DNA of 64,000 bases from Pyropia yezoensis. Its lineage: Eukaryota; Rhodophyta; Bangiophyceae; Bangiales; Bangiaceae. Below the pieces are notes generated by a model, which saw only the letters and a list, made by a program, of their open reading frames with translations, was not told where the DNA came from and ran no database searches. A program made the position numbers and the translations under genes. Below are positions 20,900-31,885 of the stretch, in pieces (position 1 is the stretch's first letter; each line of letters starts with the position of its first letter). The stretch lies in contig CM020620.1 in NCBI GenBank assembly GCA_009829735.1, positions 17,194,354 to 17,258,353 on the forward strand. The letters are read 5' to 3'.

Positions 20900-21371
20900 C
20901 CGCCAACGAATGGCCGGACTGGGAGAGGAGAGGCGTCTACGGGGGACTGGGCTGCTGCAGAGCAGCGCGTAGATAGGATAGGCTGAGGGTGCGTCCTGCA
21001 ACGTGAGACTATCGCTCTAAAACGACCATTTCAGAATGCCACGTGTGTCCACGTGGATGCTCCTTATTGGCTGCAAGAGAATGCGACTAACGCGATAGTT
21101 CAGGCTCCGCAGGGGGGAAAAAAGACGCAATGTAGATGAGGGAGAGACAGGGGCTACATGTCCAAACCCCCATTGATTCACACGCTACCGGTCCCGTCGG
21201 CGCTCCGAAGCCCTCGACAGGGGGCTCAACAAAACTGAACACAGCGGCGCATGTGCGACAGGTTCGTCACAGGAAATCCGTGCGGAGAACAGGCACAAGC
21301 GGCCGAGAGACCCTCGAACGGGTCTTTTTAGCTGACTTGACGATCAGCAAATAGTTTTTTCAGCGAGCACA
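20900..21371. other. Unannotated spacer between two DNA transposons
   Basis: About 470 bases of moderate GC with no supported gene. Short inverted stretches occur (for example around 21330-21350, GCTGA..TCAGC). I see nothing further. Confidence 0.4.
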
Positions 21372-21600
21372 CAGTGCGACCCCTCACTTGCCCTGGGGTA
21401 CACCAAGGAGGTGGCCCCCCTTCCAGTGTCCGACAGTTGTCCTGGAATGTTCGGATTTCAGCGATCTGGACGGTATGAGCCAATCAGTGCCCGTCAATTG
21501 CTCGAATATGAGTCGCCCGGCCGGGCCACTTCACGCGTACCCCCCCCTCAGTTGTGCCGATCGGCACAACTGCGGGGCGGCCAAGTGAGGGGTCGCACTG
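21372..21600. mobile_element. MITE with 19-20 base inverted termini, Tc1/mariner-like
   Basis: 21371-21390 (ACAGTGCGACCCCTCACTTG) is the exact reverse complement of 21582-21601. CAGTGCGACCCC-type ends are common in Tc1/mariner elements, which duplicate TA; here the right flank is TA and the left is CA, one transition away. The interior holds the hairpin at 21544-21577. It is too short to code for a transposase. The class is inferred; the inverted termini are directly visible. Confidence 0.75.
21544..21577. repeat. Long perfect hairpin inside the MITE
   Basis: CAGTTGTGCCGATCGGCACA with the next four bases forms a 24-base perfect palindrome (21549-21572), extended to 34 bases with one mismatch by flanking CCCC and GGGG. 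Confidence 0.8.
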
Positions 21601-22023
21601 TATCGGCTGGCTTTCGCGAAACGAAATTGTAGTTTTGCTTGCCAGACGCGAGCGCAGGCGCTGCCCTCGGCCACGTGGTCAACGGCACTTGAGGACGGCA
21701 GCTGGCGGGGTGAACGTTGTGAAAGTGGCGCTAGAGCCCACGAGCGGTACCTTTTCCGCAGTGTATGGAGGTGCAGCAATGCACGCGAGATCGTGTGAGC
21801 TCAGAAACTGTACGATAGTCAATCTCGCCTTGGCTCAATCGCCCGTGAGATGGGTGAACGTCTTGATGCGGTCCTTGCTGGCTCACGCAATTCAATCACT
21901 TTGCTATTACAAAGAGCCATCGTACGACAGATATCGGTCAATTAGACCTCGTTGGCTGTGATTTCGACTCACGAAACGCTAATTTTGGATGTCTTCAGAC
22001 GTGAATGTGTTTGCGCAGGGTGA
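21601..22023. other. Spacer upstream of the split Harbinger ORF1
   Basis: About 420 bases of near 50% GC. The phrase GGGTGACCTCCAT is present as a direct repeat (about 22018-22043). It may include the terminal region of the PIF/Harbinger element, but I could not identify its inverted terminus. Confidence 0.35.
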
Positions 22024-22113
22024 CCTCCATTGGGTGACCTCCATCAGACGAGGGACTCCTGCCGGGCATCCGGCCTCCCAGTCTTCCTGACCACATGCTT
22101 TCGAGCCTCGCGC

Positions 22114-22173
22114 AGGCCGCTCCTCAAATACTCCTCCGCCATGTCAGACGCAAGGGTCTCAGTGGTGCCCAGC
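22114..22173 (+). pseudogene. N-terminal fragment of PIF/Harbinger ORF1, cut off by chromovirus 1
   Basis: The plus frame reads RPLLKYSSAMSDARVSVVPS up to the left LTR. The same frame resumes after the right LTR at 31873 (NGTS, stop TAG at 31886, TSNTMWAKVW). Joined across the insertion this resembles the start of plant and algal Harbinger SANT/NAM-associated proteins, where a G..Q....FW motif follows a first helix. The CAG-like codon has become TAG. The joining is inferred; no longer protein is reconstructed here. Confidence 0.45.
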
Positions 22174-22536
22174 TGTAGCAATATGGTTGGCCGTATTGTG
22201 ACCCTAATGTTAGGGGGGCTACTTCTAATCCTTGGCTTTCAATTCGAGAGTCCGTACTGGTCACGGTATCTATAAGTTACGTATGACCAGAGGGACTTGC
22301 ATCTTGGGGTGGAGGGTAGCTAGTAGTGTCTCCGAGGGTTTATAACGAGGGGACCGGCGGCGAATCCACCGCCGGCCAAGGCAGAACAACAAACCCCTCC
22401 CATTTGGGCTCCCATCTTGGTCCCGTGGCTTGCGCTCCAAGGACAGCAACCTTGGCCTCCCGGTGACGTTGGTGCCGATCCCCCTTGGTGAGTGTTCCCT
22501 GAGAGTGGACGTGCGACGGATTCCTATTGTGTTACA
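22174..22536 (+). repeat. 5' LTR of chromovirus 1
   Basis: 363 bases starting TGTAGCAATATGG and ending TTGTGTTACA. The last bases differ from the 3' LTR (GCTACA), so this end is mutated. Confidence 0.92.
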
Positions 22537-22540
22537 TTGT

Positions 22541-22554
22541 TGGAGCAGCAGGGG
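22541..22554 (+). promoter_or_regulatory. Candidate primer binding site of chromovirus 1
   Basis: TGGAGCAGCAGGGG begins four bases after the LTR. A similar TGGAGC(A/T)GCAGGGG phrase lies in the same place in chromovirus 2, and a related one in chromovirus 3, so it is likely the tRNA-complementary primer site. The tRNA is not identified. Confidence 0.55.
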
Positions 22555-22761
22555 ACGGGTTTCCGTCACCTTTGTGGTGACGCCGTCTTCGGCCCTGGCA
22601 CACGGATAGGGATCCGGTCCTTTTCTTGTACTCGTGGTGTTGCGACCTGATCGATTGTGTTGAGTTTTTACCTTTGACTGTGATCTACTGTTACTCTCCC
22701 CAATCTACCCCCTCGCTCTCTTATTCGTGGTGATTGTTACGTCGGTTGACTGATTGTGACT

Positions 22762-24924
22762 ATGTCTACCCAAGAGACGGGGAACGTTCAAGATGACGGA
22801 TCGGCGTCGACGCCGACTCCGGAGGTGACTACGGGAACCGGGATCGGGAACCCGATCGACAACATTGAGACGCCAATGCTTTTCGGTGCCGGATCGACGT
22901 TCGGCACGGCTCGGACGGCAGGAGGCGGTGGCCCGCCTCAACTGTCATCGACCGACCTCACTCCGCCGCCTCCGTCACCAGGGGATTTCCTGATGGCATC
23001 ATTGGCCCGCATCGAGGCCCGGTTTTCCGGACTCGACGCTCGTCAAGAGCGGACGGAGGACGCAATGGCAGTGTTGATGTCAACACGCCACACGACGGGA
23101 CCCCGTCGTGTTTCTCCCACACCGGTACGGTTTGAACCGGCCGGACTACTTTCGGAGTTCACCGGGGTCGACCCCGGCGCAGCAACTCCCGGACGGCCCC
23201 CGGACACAATGGGGTATGGATCCGACTCGTCGGCAGAGTTGGAACGGAGTCACACGGAGCGATACGCTCGGAGCACCCGAAGCGGACTCCGCGGACACGA
23301 CCCGGCGGATACTTACGCCGGTGGAGAGTCGGTTATTGGGGGAGGGGGTACCCTCTCACAGTATCCCCACGACGAAGGAGGTCAGGCAACTCGGGTTCCC
23401 GAGGTGCCGACGCCTGAAGTACCATCTTCAGTGGTGGAATCTATGACCGCGCAGGTAACTGCGAGCCTACTGAAGCGGATGGAGTCCGATGAGTTTGCTC
23501 ATCAACTGGCTAAGCGACTGGATATCCAGGACGCTGACACGGAGATCGTCAACGAGGTCTTCCGGTCGGCTCTTACTCCGGAACGTTATCGTTTGGAGGA
23601 CCGCTCTACCACCGTATCGGAATCGATGCGCAATACGTCGCATCGGGCGATCCGCTCTATGCAGACCCTTATGAAGGGAGTCCCTATGTTCGGGGGGCCG
23701 AACGGACGCCCGTTGGCAGTCATCGGCTTCTTGACTAGCTTCAAGGCAGCCGCGGACAAGGCCCTCGTTAACGAGGGACTGGCCCTGGAGATCCTCCCGT
23801 TCTTTGTTGATGAACGGGTACGAGGCATCCTTCGCCAGGCATCCCCGATGCCGGGAATGAGGGTTGCGGCCACCCCCATGGATTACCGTGGGATTCTCAA
23901 GGAGCTGCTGAGCAGTTACCTCAGTGAGGACAAGTGCGAGGACCACTACCGGGCCCTGCGCACTGCCACCGCCCAGAGCTGGGAGGATGAGGAGATGTTC
24001 GGACGACGGATTCAAGAGCTCGACTACGAGCTGGGGAAGCTCCTCGGCGAAGGGGAGCTACGGGCCATCCTGTTCGCAGGAGTACCCAACTACGTATGGA
24101 TATCCGCACGGGGCGCCAACACGGCACGGACGAACTTCAGTCGAATGATGCATATGTGCAAGTCCCTGGGGGACGCCTACCGGGTGCTTCACCCGGAGTG
24201 TGCTCTTGCCTCAAAGCCCAAGCGTGAGGGGAGCAAGCTCAACCTTACCCCGGTACCGAGGCAAGACAAGATGGAACGGAAGGCCGCACCGGTACTGGTG
24301 GCTACCGATTACGCCTCCACGGGCGAGGAGGAACCACTGGTTGACCAGCAGGGCAACCTGCTGTTACCGGCTACGCCGGTGATTGATGAACAAGGTACGG
24401 TAGCGTACATCGCTCCGGCGGAGACCCAGTTCCAGGTCAGCGAGGGCACGGGACGTCGCGTCCCGTACGTACGGACTACGGGGTACTCTCTGGTGACGGG
24501 TAACCCTCACCAACCCTTGCCAACATGGGCGGTGCGCACGGAGGCACCTCCGCAGATTGCGGGCCGACCCAACCGGTTGGGGGAGTCCATGTTCCGGTTG
24601 ACCCAAGGACCCAAGGCCTACCAGGGACCAGGCACTCGGGCGCCCGAGGGAGGCAACCGCAGCTACGGGGCTACCCCGATGCGAACTCAAGGGGGGACCG
24701 GCATGTCCGGATGTATGTTGCGTGGGGATCCCCAGCACTGGGTGTCTTCCTGCCCACTCATCCCCGAGGAGTCTCGGCGGGCAGCGGCGCAACGCAAGGC
24801 ATCCACCGGGGGGTATCCGGCCAGAGCAACCGGACCCGCACCGGGTAGGCAGCCAGCTCCAGGTGGAGTACTGGCCGTCGAGGAGGCACCTCCTCAGCCG
24901 GATGTCCCGGCGGACAGCACCTGA
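22762..24924 (+). CDS. Gag of chromovirus 1
   Basis: 720 residues from ATG 22762 (MSTQETGNVQ); the nearest upstream in-frame start-like codon is GTG. The N-terminal half is low complexity; the capsid region follows (about residues 300-480, including FFVDERVRGIL and ELDYELGKLLGEGELRAILF). Near the C-terminus a CCHC knuckle is degraded: C-M-L-R-GDPQH-WVSS-C, where the second Cys is Arg (CGT at 24721). The frame stops at TGA 24922-24924, seven codons before the TAA (24943) that ends the homologous gag frame at the frameshift site, so this TGA is probably a nonsense mutation. A 140-base stretch of this gag reappears in the mosaic at 47 kb. Confidence 0.85.
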   Translation: MSTQETGNVQDDGSASTPTPEVTTGTGIGNPIDNIETPMLFGAGSTFGTARTAGGGGPPQLSSTDLTPPPPSPGDFLMASLARIEARFSGLDARQERTEDAMAVLMSTRHTTGPRRVSPTPVRFEPAGLLSEFTGVDPGAATPGRPPDTMGYGSDSSAELERSHTERYARSTRSGLRGHDPADTYAGGESVIGGGGTLSQYPHDEGGQATRVPEVPTPEVPSSVVESMTAQVTASLLKRMESDEFAHQLAKRLDIQDADTEIVNEVFRSALTPERYRLEDRSTTVSESMRNTSHRAIRSMQTLMKGVPMFGGPNGRPLAVIGFLTSFKAAADKALVNEGLALEILPFFVDERVRGILRQASPMPGMRVAATPMDYRGILKELLSSYLSEDKCEDHYRALRTATAQSWEDEEMFGRRIQELDYELGKLLGEGELRAILFAGVPNYVWISARGANTARTNFSRMMHMCKSLGDAYRVLHPECALASKPKREGSKLNLTPVPRQDKMERKAAPVLVATDYASTGEEEPLVDQQGNLLLPATPVIDEQGTVAYIAPAETQFQVSEGTGRRVPYVRTTGYSLVTGNPHQPLPTWAVRTEAPPQIAGRPNRLGESMFRLTQGPKAYQGPGTRAPEGGNRSYGATPMRTQGGTGMSGCMLRGDPQHWVSSCPLIPEESRRAAAQRKASTGGYPARATGPAPGRQPAPGGVLAVEEAPPQPDVPADST

Positions 24925-24932
24925 CCAAGGGC

Positions 24933-24939
24933 GGGAAAC
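24933..24939 (+). promoter_or_regulatory. -1 frameshift slippery heptamer, chromovirus 1
   Basis: G GGA AAC in the gag phase, followed by GAG TAA. The protease frame is -1 relative to gag and is open across this site. Downstream, CCGGGG (24958-24963) can pair with CCCCGG (24990-24995) around an inner GGGTAACCC. Confidence 0.7.
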
Positions 24940-27900
24940 GAGTAAGAGGAAGGATGACCGGGGGGCGCTGGGGTAACCCAAGCAAGCCACCCCGGAGTAC
25001 CGCGGGGAAAACCCCACGGCGAGCGCGTTTGAGCCGGCGCCGCATCAATCCCCGGGTACACCTTTCGGCCCCGACGACACAGAGTCAGGGGAATGATGAG
25101 AGTCCTCCGACAACGGGAGGCGAGGAAGGGATGCCCCGTCACGTTGAGCCAGCCAAGGGCCCTGTCCAGGATGCCCGAGGAACACCGGATATCGGTGTAG
25201 GACATGTGCTGTTTACCTTGGAGAACTTCAAGGTATCAGCCACACTGGGGGTTGACCCCCAGTCGACACGATCGTACTACCCTGTACTGGATACAGGGGC
25301 TGGACCCAACCTTATCCGGAAGGATACCCTCCCGGACAAGTGGCTTCCGCGAGTCAGAGTGACTCGGGGACCCACCATCAAGGACGCGAATGGTCGCCTC
25401 ATTCGTACGACCGCAGCGATGTCGCTGCGGGTTACCATCGGGGAACTCACCACGGAAGTCGACTTCCTGGTGTGAGAGACCCTATCGGTGCCCTGCATAC
25501 TGGGGTGCACCTTCATCAACGTTCACGTGGATGCAATCCGGCCAGGCCGGAGGACCGTCGAGCTCCAAGAAGCCGACGGGACGAAGCGAGGACATACGGC
25601 TATCGTCAGGGACCTGACGCTACAAGGGAGCCACGTTAACGTGGCTGAGGTGTACGCAAGCGTCGAGCCGAAGACACTTCGGTTGGCTAAGCGAACTCGC
25701 TTTGAACCGTTGTCGGAGACAGTCCTCCCGGTTAACTGCGACCTCGCAGGCATCTGCAGAGTCCGGTCCAACCTGCGGACGTACAAGCGCCATGGGTTGA
25801 CCATGGCCAACGGTCTCATAGACCTCCCAGCAGGAGGGTCGTCCCTCCTAGTGATGGCGAACTATCGCCGTAAGGCAGTCACCCTCCCGAAGGGAACTAT
25901 CCTCGGGATTGCCGAGCTCTATGAAGGGGATATTCTTACCCCTGACAAGGAAGGTCAAGTGGAACCACTTGAGGTGCTGGCGGTCGCCGAGACCACCGAG
26001 CGACAGCAACCCGATGACGGGAAGCCTGACCCATCGGCGCCTTCGGCGGACATGCCGGCAAAGGACCAAGAAGCACAGAAGGCCCTGGCCGAGGCTGACC
26101 TCGACCACCTTCCCCCTTCGGTAGCCGAAGGGGTACGACGGATGCTAAGAAAGCATGACGTCATGTGGACAGGCGGGGCCTTGGGTACCATTGGGGCAAC
26201 CCAACATCGTATAGACCTGGTACCAGGCGCACGACCCGCCCGGTCACAACCGCACTGAGCGGGACCTATGCAACGAGAGATCGTTGATGAAGAAGTGAAG
26301 AGGATGAGCGAAGCGAAGGTGATACGACCTTCGATGTCGGAGTGGGGTGCCCCAGTCGTTATCGTACCGAAGAAGGATCAAACCCCTCGGTTTTGCATCG
26401 ATTATCGACGCCTCAACTTGGTTACCAAGAAAGACTCATACCCTTTACCAAGGATGGATGAATGCATCGACTCCCTGGGGGAAGCTACGGTGCTTACCAC
26501 CATCGACTGCAATGCCGGATACTGGCAGATCCCAGTGGTGGACGAGGACATCCCGGTGGTACCGGTCTGCATGGTGGGTAACGCCACCCAAGGTATGGTT
26601 GACCATACCATGGCACACCGAGCATGCCCACTGACTCTCGCGGACTTCCGCGAGGCACAAGCCAATGAAGACGACTGTAGACGCCATCGCGCCAACCTCC
26701 TGGCCGGTACGGCCGGCATCTTCTCCGAGAATGAAGACGGACTCATATACCGGCGGGCACCCGCCGATGGACGACATCAAGTCGTGGTTCCCGTGTCCTT
26801 ACGGCAAGCCGTCATGGAACGAGAACACGAGAACCCTACAGCCGGACACCCGGGGGGTTCACGTATGTTCGCAGCAATGCGAAGGTTCTTCTACTGGCCA
26901 GCAATGGCCGTCGACGTGGTCGACCACGTAAGGGGATGCCACCCCTGTGCACGTAACCGCATGAGTCTACATAGGCAGGCGTCTGCCATGAAACTGTTCC
27001 CGCCTGATGGGCCCAACGAGCAGGTCGCTATCGACATACTCGGGCCACTTCCGGTAACGGAAGAAGGGAACAGGTACATCCTAGTCATGTCAGACCGGTT
27101 CACTAAGCTGTCACGAGCGGCAGCCATCCCGAATGATACGGCATATACCATCATGAACGCAGTGGTTGACCACTGGATCAGTGCATACGGAGTCATTAAG
27201 CAACTCCTCTCCGACAACGGAGCAAACCTTACGTCAGCATATTGCACTAAGGTCCTGGGCATGTTCGGCATCGAACCACGTCGGGCATCCGACTACCACC
27301 CGCAAACCAACGGGCAGGTGGAGCGGTTCAACCGCACCATCGTCAAGATGCTACAGTGCTACGTGGCCGAGCACACGAACACTTGGGACAGGCTTCTGTC
27401 CGTACTCACCCTGGCATACAATGCCAGGCCACATCGGAGCACAAACATCGCCCCACTGGAGTGGGTCATGCCACTAGGGGTCGGTAACCTGACGCTGCCA
27501 CCCGGCAGGTGCACTCGGTATGATACACCGAAGGGCCGACCGGCCGAACGCATCCACCTAGCTTGGTTGGCCAAGCTATCGTGGATGATTCCTAAGCTCA
27601 AGGGTGCCCTTGACAGAACACAACTTCGATACAAGAAGAACTGCGACGCCCGGTTACGGGTGCGCAACGCAACCCTGGTAACAGGTGACTGGGTCTACAT
27701 CAGACACCAGAAGTTCCGAGGGAACAAGCTTATGCAACCGGTCAAGGGACCGTACCAGATCTTACACAGAGATGATCACTCTGTCATACTGCACTCCGAT
27801 ACGGAGATACAACGCATCAACCTCAACGATGTGACACCTGCTCCGAAGCCGGAACAGCCTCAGCCGGTACCGGCTGGGTTGCTACATGAAGCTCTTGCAA

Positions 27901-28103
27901 CCCACCGGTCAGACGACCCGGTGGGACCGGATGGGATTCCATACCAAGTAGAGAGCGTGGTCGGACACACCGACCCGGACCTACCAGGACCCTGGTACGT
28001 CAAGGTTATGTGGGTCGGATACGACTCACCCACCTGGGAACAGGCGGCGAATATACCCCGCCAACTCCTCATGCCTTACATGAGGCGACGACGCCTACTG
28101 TAA
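24933..28103 (+). pseudogene. Pol of chromovirus 1: protease, truncated RT, integrase, chromodomain
   Basis: One frame, -1 to gag, with in-frame TGA at 25473 and 26256 (both at positions where relatives have Arg, so CGA-to-TGA). The aspartic protease site is intact (VLDTGAG, near 25290). RT starts normally (PRFCIDYRRLN, YPLPRMDEC, GYWQIP) but after about 26550 jumps in frame to the linker before integrase; relative to chromovirus 2 about 981 bases (327 codons) covering YxDD and all RNase H are missing. The junction lies at a VDED phrase that occurs at both breakpoints. Integrase is complete: HHCC zinc finger, D in AIDILGPLP, D in LSDNGAN, E in QTNGQVERFN. A chromodomain (YVKVMWVGYDSPTWE) ends the protein at TAA 28101. 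It is non-autonomous. Confidence 0.88.
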
Positions 28104-28553
28104 CAACCCAACCGACACCGACTTCGGCTGTTGGGGGGTGAGGCTTATACCTACTAAGTAGGGTGTCACATGGACTCGGCAAGACTTAGGTTCACTAAGT
28201 TGGAGCGGACTTAGGCAAACTAAGTAAGCTACTGACTCTTACAAGTTTACTTGAAGGAGATGACTAACTCCGATAATCTCAAAGTAACCTAAGGCTTACA
28301 CCAAGGTAAACCTTCAGCCAGGAGGCAAGTGACGGACCAAGAAGGTTGACGTTCATGAGTATTAACCAACCAGGATGGGTTGGGGGAGGCGGAAAAGAAC
28401 CGAGGCAAGCCACGACTAAGTCAAACGGGGTACTCCCCAATGGCAGGCATTGGTATCATGCAAACGCCCCAGCGGGGGATGAGTTTATACTCACTACTAC
28501 CCGGCCACCATAAGGGTTACCGGGGCCCTCTCGCTCACAAACAATAGCACTCC
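28104..28553. other. Spacer between pol and antisense frame of chromovirus 1
   Basis: About 450 bases between convergent reading frames. The motif ACTAAGT recurs several times around 28155-28230. It probably holds transcript ends for both directions. Confidence 0.5.
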
Positions 28554-30924
28554 TCAGTGGGTAGACCCACTGCCTGAGGGAGGCCACTCACGCGTAAGCG
28601 CGTATACCTCCGTGCTCCACCGGTCGGCAATCTCACGACGGTCAATCACCCGAGTTACCTCGGTGCATAGCTGGACGAGGGTGCTGCGGCCAGCCTCCAC
28701 GTCCTCCAGAGCTGTCTGGAGGCGGTCAAGCACACCACCGAAGCAACGCGCTGACCCAACCAGCGCAGCACCTGGGGGGATATCCCCCCAGCTAAAAGAG
28801 AGACCCTCCCGCATTGCGCGGGCAACAAGGGCGTCAACGCCCTCATACCAGAGACGGGGACCCCCGTCATGCATGACAGGGGCGGGAGGTGACACTGGCG
28901 CAGCCAGAGGAGCCACAGGAGCCGACACGGCCACCACCGGAGCCGGTGGCGCCTGATATGAGGCCCGGTAGGACCCCACCGAAGGGGCTCCACCGTAACC
29001 CCGGCGGGGCTCCGCCCGACGACGGGACACCTCACGCTCCCCACCCGCAGAGCCCCACTCTCGGGTACGACGGCCAACCGCCGCCGGTATCGGGTTACCG
29101 AACCACGGGGCAAGGACCTGAAGAGGGTCATGGATAACCATGGGAATACCCAGGTCAGCAACAGCCTCGGTGGACGCCCACCCATGGCAATTGGGCTCAC
29201 CCGGCTGAGTACGCCGGATACGCAACGAGTGACGAGGCAAGGGGGAAGCCCCAGCCTGCGGGTCCCGGTACGGGGGAAGGGCCAACACCCCAGCCCAGTT
29301 CACGGCATCGTGAACAGCCAGCAGGGCCTCGAACTCCCGGGCCAACCCGGTCTTGGCGGCTATCAGGTCCACGCCCAACTGCGCGATGTGCCGACGGACA
29401 CCCGTCGGAAGATGAAACAGGCGCCCCTGCCGGCGGACGGACAGCAAGAAGGAGGAAGCCTGCCCGAGGGTAACCTCAAGGGTGAAGGTACCCTGCAACG
29501 GGTGGACCGGCCGGGAGGCCAACACACTCCCGAAGTATCGGAGACAGGAGCCGGTGTCAAACCGGAAAGCAGGGGCGGGTTCCCACCCCTCCTGCCATAG
29601 CGGCGGGCGCACGGGAGTATATACCGGCGCACGACCGTTGCCGGTCTGCAACGCACACATTATATCGGTGCGGAACGCATCCGCCATGACACCATGGTTA
29701 CGTCGCCAACTCGACGCCGACTTCAAACCCGCCAAAGGCGGGTAGGGAGCCGTCAACGACAGATACGGGGACACCCCCGGGTAATAATCAAAGTCGGGAT
29801 ACCGACCGGTATCGCCCACCGTCTCCCCAAACGCGACCGGCTCCGCCGCCGCCGCAATCCCCCGAGCACTAGCCGGGTAGTCAACCTCCCGCGGCAACGC
29901 GGGGGCAATCAGGTCGCATACCCTGAAGGCGGGGTCGAGGTAGACCTCACCCCGTCCCACCCGGGTGCGCCAGAGCTGCGCATGCCGGTCGTCCGGCTGA
30001 CTCAGGATCCAATGGTGTTCCACCCGCACCGCGTTCGGCTGGTTGACCAGCCGCACCAACTCCCGCTCCCAACTCGGGTCCACCCAGACGCGGCGGGAAG
30101 TCCCTCTAGAGAGACGCGACTGGTGGAGGTCCACCCTCATCCGCCCAGCGGACTCCATTGACTCTTGTACAGTCATGCCTCGAACCCGAGCCACCAAGTC
30201 GGACATCGACATGGCGGGTTGACCCGCCGCCACGGCGACGCCGCCACCCAACGGGGCAACCCGGGCAGGACCAGGAAGAATCGGGGGCGCCGGGGGAAGC
30301 CCCACCGGCAGATGGACCGGTGCCGGAGGTGCACGGGGCCGAGGAGGAAGAAGAAGGGTTGGGCGCCCGCCCGGAGTAGCTCCCGGAGTCCACCGCCATC
30401 GGGGAAGACACGTCTTGACCACCAATCGCCCGCGGCACCGCGGGCAGAGCATCACCGCCACCCGGTCCCGACGTGGGCACCACGGGGGCAGCAGGGGTAG
30501 ACCTGTCACCCGCCGCCGGGGACACACCAACCGGGCGGGCACCCGCGCCGTCTTGACCCGCCGTCCCGGCCGAAGTGCCCCCACGACCGTCCGACACGCC
30601 GGCGCCGCCGTCTTCAGGTAGAGCCGCGCCGGTACCGGCGACAGACGCCATCCGGCCCGCCGGAGGATTGGGAGTAGAAGCAGCCGCTACACGCGGTTGC
30701 CCGCCAACCGACGGAGCCGTCGTGCCGCTGCACACGGACGACAATCCGCCTGGCGCACCTTCTGGGGCCACGCGAACGGTTACCCGGTCGCCCTCGTCTT
30801 CGGACGAGCTCGCCAAGAAGCACTCGGCAGCGGTGGCGGAGACAGGAACGTCGTCCACCATCCCCTCTTCCTCCTCCTCAAGCAGGAGGTCGTCCTCGCC
30901 CCCGGGTACCTGGGGGTCCGACAT
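28554..30924 (-). pseudogene. Antisense accessory gene (aORF) of chromovirus 1
   Basis: About 790 codons on the strand opposite to gag-pol, between pol and the 3' LTR. It starts at ATG 30924 (MSDPQVPGGEDD); the first part is acidic then Pro/Ser/Gly-rich. Near 30300 the frame shifts by +1, next to a short G/C run, into a frame that runs open to TGA 28554. The folded-looking part (about 30180-29150) contains WVDPSWERELVRLV, YPDFDYYPGVSPYL and RRQGRLFHLPTGVRRHIAQL. It has no recognised domain, zinc finger or clear membrane segment. A related block (QRRGMLWHLP..EQL, E..L..H....W) is found at the same place in chromovirus 2. Antisense extra frames are known in some plant Ty3/gypsy lineages; I do not recognise this family among them. 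Confidence 0.65.
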
Positions 30925-31497
30925 GATGACCGGGGTAGCAGGGGCGCCCCGTGCAGAAAAGCCGAGGCCGGCTCGACCCGGTACGAGGAACGCTCGCGCG
31001 GACGAGCCAGGGAAGCGCGGGCGCCCGCGCTTATAACCACACAGCTCAGCACGAGCGATACGGCAGCGCGGGACGACCCGCGCCAGCCGAGCTACGAGGG
31101 CGCTCCACCCAGGCACCTGGACCGGAGCCACGCCCCCCCCACACGGGGTAACCAGGGGGGTCACCCCCCACCGCCCCCACCCAACGCGGGCAACCCGCGC
31201 CACCCACTCAATCGTCCCACGAGAGGGGCCCCCCTACCACCAGACACCTGGTGGCGGATCCGCATGCACCACCCCTCGGAAAGGGGGGTCGTGAACAGAA
31301 ACCCGCATCGGGAAATTAACGGTCCGGAAAACGGATCGTGTGTGTACCACACAAAGGGGGGCACCCCCCTCAGACAACCTCGAAAAGGGGTGTCTGTCGC
31401 GACAGGGCGCAAAGCCCCACCCAACTGGTAAACGGTCACGCGACCCACTTACATTCGGTAACCCGAATGCAACTCGACCCGAGGACGGGCCGAATCT

Positions 31498-31509
31498 AAG
31501 GGGGGGATA
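31498..31509 (+). promoter_or_regulatory. Polypurine tract of chromovirus 1
   Basis: A purine run AAGGGGGGGATA lies directly before the 3' LTR, in the position expected for plus-strand DNA priming. Confidence 0.7.
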
Positions 31510-31872
31510 TGTAGCAATATGGTTGGCCGTATTGTGACCCTAATGTTAGGGGGGCTACTTCTAATCCTTGGCTTTCAATTCGAGAGTCCGTACTGGTCAC
31601 GGTATCTATAAGTTACGTATGACCAGAGGGACTTGCATCTTGGGGTGGAGGGTAGTTAGTAGTGTCTCCGAGGGTTTATAACGAGGGGACCGGCGGCGAA
31701 TCCACCGCCGGCCAAGGCAGAACAACAAACCCCTCCCATTTTGGCTCCCATCTTGGTCCCGTGGCTTGCGCTCCAAGGACAGCAACCTTGGCCTCCCGGT
31801 GACGTTGGTGCCGATCCCCCTTGGTGAGTGTTCCCTGAGAGTGGACGTGCGACGGATTCCTATTGTGCTACA
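31510..31872 (+). repeat. 3' LTR of chromovirus 1
   Basis: 363 bases from TGTAGCAATATGG to GTGCTACA; its ends form a 6-base inverted repeat. Visible differences from the 5' LTR are near 31656, 31740 and 31868. Confidence 0.92.
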
Positions 31873-31885
31873 CAACGGCACGAGC

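Larger units (their letters stand above)
22174..31872 (+). mobile_element. Chromovirus 1: Ty3/gypsy LTR retrotransposon, RT/RNase H deleted
   Basis: 9699 bp. The LTRs are 363 bases each with TGT..ACA ends and differ at three positions that I can see, so insertion is recent. Order: 5' LTR, primer site, gag, -1 frameshift site, protease, partial RT, integrase, chromodomain (plus strand), then a long antisense frame, purine tract and 3' LTR. Pol has lost about 1 kb covering the RT palm and all RNase H, and carries CGA-to-TGA type stops. It sits inside ORF1 of a Harbinger element. Flanks are CAGC and CAAC, so the target duplication is imperfect. Confidence 0.92.

Noticed and set aside
21372..21600. 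hAT assignment for the short CAGTG element
   Set aside because: No 8-base duplication (CGAGCACA versus TATCGGCT); TA-type flank fits Tc1/mariner better.
22169..31877. Perfect 5-base target duplication for chromovirus 1
   Set aside because: Flanks are CCAGC and CAACG; only a 3-of-4 match (CAGC/CAAC), so I do not claim one.
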